A DNA stretch of 64,000 nucleotides from Nocardioides gansuensis (GTDB lineage: Bacteria > Actinomycetota > Actinomycetes > Propionibacteriales > Nocardioidaceae): positions 62,001 through 126,000 of the forward strand of contig NZ_QDGZ01000003.1 in NCBI RefSeq assembly GCF_003076135.1. Reading direction: 5' to 3'. The position numbers and the translations under genes are program-made. Shown here in pieces: positions 61,105-64,000 of this stretch. A model generated the notes under the pieces. That model ran no database searches. It was given only the letters and a program-made list of their open reading frames with translations, and was not told the origin of the DNA. Within the stretch, counting starts at the first letter, position 1, and each line of letters opens with the position of its first letter.

Positions 61105-61993
61105 CTACACGACCGCCACCAGCCAGGAGCTGGTGCGGGCGATGACGTCCATCCGGCTCCAGGACCCCGGTGCGATCGTGGACGCCGCCGCCCGGCGCAA
61201 GCGCCGCGCCTCGCTGGTCGGCGAGAGCGGACGGCTGATGATCATCGCGGCCGACCATCCCGCCCGAGGTGCGCTGCGGGTGGGTGAGGACCCGCTCGCG
61301 ATGGCCGACCGCGGAGAACTGCTGCGCCGGCTCGCCATCGCCCTCGACCGCCCCGGCGTCGACGGCTTCCTCGGCACGGCCGACATGGTCGATGACCTGC
61401 TCCTGATGGGAGCCCTCGACGACAAGGTCGTCCTCGGCTCGATGAACCGCGGTGGCCTCGCCGGGACGGCGTTCGAGATCGACGACCGGATGACGGCGTA
61501 CGACGCCGCGACCATCGCCGCGATGGGGTACGACGGCGGCAAGATGCTCGCCCGTATCGACCCCGACGACCCCGCCACCGTCGCCACCCTCGAGGCGTGC
61601 GCTCGCGCCGTCACCGACCTGGCGTCGCACCACCTGATGGCCATGGTGGAGCCGTTCATCTCGCACCGGGTCGGCGGCCGGGTGCGCAACGACCTGAGCC
61701 CCGAGGCCGTGATCCGATCGGCCACCGTGGCCGCCGGGCTCGGCGCGACGTCGGCGCACACCTGGCTCAAGCTGCCGGTCGTCGAGGACATGGAGAGGGT
61801 CGCCGCGGCCACCACGCTCCCGGTGATGCTGCTCGGCGGTGAGGCGAGCATCGACCAGCCGGAGACGTTCGAGCGCTGGCAGCAGGCGCTCAAGCAGCCC
61901 ACGGTGGTCGGCATGATCGTCGGCAGGGCCCTGCTCTACCCGCCGGACGGCGACGTTGCCGCGGCTGTCGATCGGACGGTGGGCCTGCTGTGA
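61097..61993 (+). CDS. Cgl0159-family (beta/alpha)8 protein, possible IolJ substitute
   Basis: A 298-residue barrel: RLMIIAADHPARGAL near 46, FLGTADMVDDLLLMG near 90, MTAYDAATIAAMGYDGGKML near 133, HTWLKLPVVEDM near 219 and LPVMLLGGEASI near 242. These aldolase-like features (DeoC/LacD-like, with a possible Schiff-base lysine in TWLKLPV) mark the family named after a Corynebacterium glutamicum inositol-cluster protein. No classical IolJ is in the window, so cleavage of 2-deoxy-5-keto-gluconate 6-phosphate is a reasonable guess. Confidence 0.72.
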   Translation: MPDYTTATSQELVRAMTSIRLQDPGAIVDAAARRKRRASLVGESGRLMIIAADHPARGALRVGEDPLAMADRGELLRRLAIALDRPGVDGFLGTADMVDDLLLMGALDDKVVLGSMNRGGLAGTAFEIDDRMTAYDAATIAAMGYDGGKMLARIDPDDPATVATLEACARAVTDLASHHLMAMVEPFISHRVGGRVRNDLSPEAVIRSATVAAGLGATSAHTWLKLPVVEDMERVAAATTLPVMLLGGEASIDQPETFERWQQALKQPTVVGMIVGRALLYPPDGDVAAAVDRTVGLL

Positions 61994-62850
61994 ACCCGCG
62001 CCATCTTCCTTCTGTGGTGGAGGTGAGTCCCGCCGACGCGGGGTGGACCTACAGCGGCCTGCGCGTGGTCTCGCTGGCGCCGGGCGAGCGGCAGACACTT
62101 GCCACGGGCGAGGAGGAGATGCTGGTGCTGCCGCTGTCGGGCGGCTGCGTCGTGGAGTGTGACGGCCAGGTCGTCGAGCTCGAGGGACGTGCCACCGTGT
62201 TCAGCCGGGTCAGCGACTTCGCCTACGTTCCCCGCGACTCCGAGGTGACCGTCAGCTCGGACGCCGGCGGCCGGTTCGCGCTCCCGTCCGCACGGTGCGA
62301 GCGCCGGCTTCTGTTCCGGTACGCGACGGCGGAGGACGTCTCCGTCGAGCTCCGCGGCGCCGGCAGCTGCAGCCGTCAGGTCAACAACGTCGCCGCGGCG
62401 CACACGTTCGAGTGCGACCGCCTGATCGTGGTCGAGGTGCTCACGCCGGCAGGCAACTGGTCGTCGTACCCGCCCCACAAGCACGACGAGGACCGGCCAG
62501 GCGCCGAGAGCGTGCTGGAGGAGATCTACTACTTCGAGGTCGACGACGGGCCGGACGGGCCGGGGGTGGGCTACCAGCGGGTGTACGGCACCGACGACCG
62601 TCCGGCGGACCTGCTCGCCGAGGTACGGACCGGCGACGTCGTCACCATCCCGCACGGCTGGCACGGGCCGTCGATGGCGGCGCCCGGCTACGACCTGTAC
62701 TACCTGAACGTGATGGCAGGTCCAGGCGCCGAGCGCGCCTGGCTGATCTGTGACGACCCGGCCCATGCCTGGGTGCGGAGCACCTGGGACGACGCGGCAG
62801 TTGACCCGCGCCTACCCCTGACCACGACCGACGAGAGGAGCCCGAGATGA
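61990..62850 (+). CDS. iolB: 5-deoxy-glucuronate isomerase IolB
   Basis: A 286-residue bicupin isomerase: SLAPGERQTL and VLPLSGGCVVECDG in the first cupin; the metal site in SSYPPHKHDEDR near 158, ESVLEEIYYFEVD near 173 and TIPHGWHGPS near 219. These match IolB, which converts 5-deoxy-glucuronate to 2-deoxy-5-keto-gluconate. GTG 61990 overlaps the preceding stop by four bases. Confidence 0.9.
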   Translation: MNPRHLPSVVEVSPADAGWTYSGLRVVSLAPGERQTLATGEEEMLVLPLSGGCVVECDGQVVELEGRATVFSRVSDFAYVPRDSEVTVSSDAGGRFALPSARCERRLLFRYATAEDVSVELRGAGSCSRQVNNVAAAHTFECDRLIVVEVLTPAGNWSSYPPHKHDEDRPGAESVLEEIYYFEVDDGPDGPGVGYQRVYGTDDRPADLLAEVRTGDVVTIPHGWHGPSMAAPGYDLYYLNVMAGPGAERAWLICDDPAHAWVRSTWDDAAVDPRLPLTTTDERSPR

Positions 62851-64000
62851 GCGGCACGGTCCGGCTGACCGTCGCACAGGCACTGGTGCGCTTCCTGGGC
62901 GTCCAGTACTCGGAGCGCGACGGGGTCGAGCACCGTCTGGTCGAGGGCTGCTTCGGGATCTTCGGCCACGGCAATCTCGCGGGCGTCGGCGAGGCGCTGC
63001 TCGAGGAGGAGCTGCGCGCACCCGGCCGGCTGCCGTACTGGACCGGTCGCAACGAGCAGGGCATGGTGCACGCCGCCGTGGGCTACGCCCGGATGCGCAA
63101 CCGGCTGTCAACTCTCGCCTGTACGGCGTCCATCGGCCCGGGCGCGACCAACATGGTCACCGGCGCCGCGCTCGCCACGATCAACCGGATCCCCGTGCTG
63201 CTCCTCCCTGGTGACGTGTTCGCGACCCGGGTGGCGTCTCCGGTGCTACAGGAGCTCGAGCTGCCATCCAGCGGCGACGTCTCGGTCAACGACGCGTTCC
63301 GTCCGGTGTCGAAGTACTTCGACCGGGTGTGGCGCCCCGAGCAGCTGCCCTCGGCTCTGCTGGGCGCGATGCGGGTGTTGTCCGACCCGGTCGAGACCGG
63401 CGCGGTCACGCTCGCCCTGCCGCAGGACGTGCAGGCGGAGGCGTACGACTGGCCGGTGGAGCTGTTCGAGAAGCGAGTGTGGCACGTGGCTCGACCGCAG
63501 CCCGAGGCCGCGCTGGTGGCCCGCGCGGTCGAGCTGCTGCGCGGCGCCCGCCGGCCGCTGATCGTCTCCGGCGGCGGCACTGTCTACGCCGAGGCGACCG
63601 AGGAGCTGCGTGTCTTCGCCGAGGCGTCCGGCATCCCGGTCGCCGAGACCCAGGCCGGCAAGGGATCCCTGCCCTACGACCATCCGCTGGCACTCGGCGC
63701 GGTCGGTGCGACCGGCACCACCGCAGCCAACGCGATCGCCCGTGAAGCGGACGTCGTCCTCGGGATAGGGACCCGCTACAGCGACTTCACCACCGCCTCG
63801 CGCAGCATCTTCGCCGACCCCGACGTCCGGTTCGTCAACCTCAATGTCGCAAGCCTGGACGGGCACAAGCAGGCCGGCCTGCCGCTGGTGGGAGACGCCC
63901 GCGAGGGCCTGAGGGCGCTCACCGAGGCCCTCGCGGGTCACCAAACCGACGGTGACTACCGCGACCGGGTGCGCTCGCTGGCGGCGGACTGGGACGCCAC
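62847..64000 (+). CDS. iolD: 3D-(3,5/4)-trihydroxycyclohexane-1,2-dione hydrolase IolD (5' part)
   Basis: ATG 62847 overlaps the iolB stop, and the frame stays open to the right edge (384 codons plus two bases), so the gene is cut by the window. The visible part is a TPP-enzyme N-terminal and middle domain: FGIFGHGNLAGVGEAL near 38, the TPP-activating Glu in WTGRNEQGMVHAAVGYAR near 68, ACTASIGPGATNMVTGAA near 97, and central-domain IVSGGGTVYAEAT near 235. IolD opens the inositol ring dione to 5-deoxy-glucuronate. About 240 C-terminal residues with the TPP diphosphate motif are missing. Confidence 0.9.
   Translation, partial: MSGTVRLTVAQALVRFLGVQYSERDGVEHRLVEGCFGIFGHGNLAGVGEALLEEELRAPGRLPYWTGRNEQGMVHAAVGYARMRNRLSTLACTASIGPGATNMVTGAALATINRIPVLLLPGDVFATRVASPVLQELELPSSGDVSVNDAFRPVSKYFDRVWRPEQLPSALLGAMRVLSDPVETGAVTLALPQDVQAEAYDWPVELFEKRVWHVARPQPEAALVARAVELLRGARRPLIVSGGGTVYAEATEELRVFAEASGIPVAETQAGKGSLPYDHPLALGAVGATGTTAANAIAREADVVLGIGTRYSDFTTASRSIFADPDVRFVNLNVASLDGHKQAGLPLVGDAREGLRALTEALAGHQTDGDYRDRVRSLAADWDA

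Noticed and set aside
1-64000. CRISPR array, rRNA genes, complete IS elements
   Set aside because: No regularly spaced repeats, rRNA segments or transposase genes with terminal inverted repeats were seen; the only mobile-element traces are the tRNA-end repeats and integrase remnant.

Overview
The window is high-GC DNA, densely packed with genes, from an actinobacterium, most likely Nocardioides or another member of the Nocardioidaceae. Supports for this are the AdnAB helicase-nuclease pair, a WhiB7-type regulator, MoeZ, mycoredoxin, PPA1309-type, DUF3107 and DUF5679 proteins, frequent GTG starts, and ATGA/GTGA gene overlaps. The block 21.2-43.9 kb (adnB, adnA, uvrD2, whiB7, DUF2342 metalloprotease, PDZ-Lon protease, UPF0182 membrane protein) matches, in content and roughly in order, what I recall of the Mycobacterium tuberculosis Rv3193c-Rv3202c neighbourhood.

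Layout. 1-8.3 kb: a cell-surface or polysaccharide modification cluster (LicD-like/methyltransferase fusion, three sulfotransferase-like proteins, a second methyltransferase, a small coiled-coil protein), interrupted by a mesaconyl-CoA hydratase / acyl-CoA dehydrogenase pair of the ethylmalonyl-CoA type. 8.3-21.2 kb: housekeeping genes (phosphatase, PHP protein, SDR, orphan ParA, secreted EEP hydrolase, DEAD helicase, ferritin-like protein, GlsB, DUF3107, TetR, MoeZ, two tandem secreted S1-type proteases, PlsC-type acyltransferase). 21.2-31.7 kb: DNA repair and nucleotide metabolism (AdnB, AdnA, DeoD, NudC, mycoredoxin, UvrD2). 31.7-33 kb: whiB7 behind a long leader with an upstream ORF and an intrinsic terminator. 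33-44 kb: cyclodehydratase-like protein, DUF5679, enoyl-CoA hydratase, a DnaA-box cluster ahead of a PHP gene, metalloproteases, MoaE, PDZ-Lon protease, UPF0182, then the initiator tRNA gene.

44.04-54.85 kb: a probable genomic island. It lies between the 3' half of the initiator tRNA gene and a second, exact 36-bp copy of that 3' half, each copy followed by the same terminator hairpin. It carries a catabolic set for small acid sugars: cupin, type II haloacid dehalogenase, a decayed hydroxypyruvate-isomerase/OtnI-like gene, a frameshifted LtnD/GarR-like dehydrogenase, a LysR regulator, OtnK-like kinase, OtnC-like class II aldolase, Asp/Glu racemase-family protein, FAD oxidoreductase and a D-tartrate-dehydratase-like enolase-superfamily enzyme. 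Two near-identical ~80-bp promoter regions inside the island share the palindrome CGATAG-N7-CTATCG, and a variant precedes the lysR gene, suggesting one LysR regulon.

54.85-64 kb: an integrase remnant (possible second, tandem element), a catalytically degenerate ROK protein, an intact ROK glucokinase-like gene, a GntR regulator and, divergently, a myo-inositol catabolic operon (Gfo/Idh dehydrogenase, IolE-like, IolC, Cgl0159-family barrel protein, IolB, IolD) that runs off the right edge.
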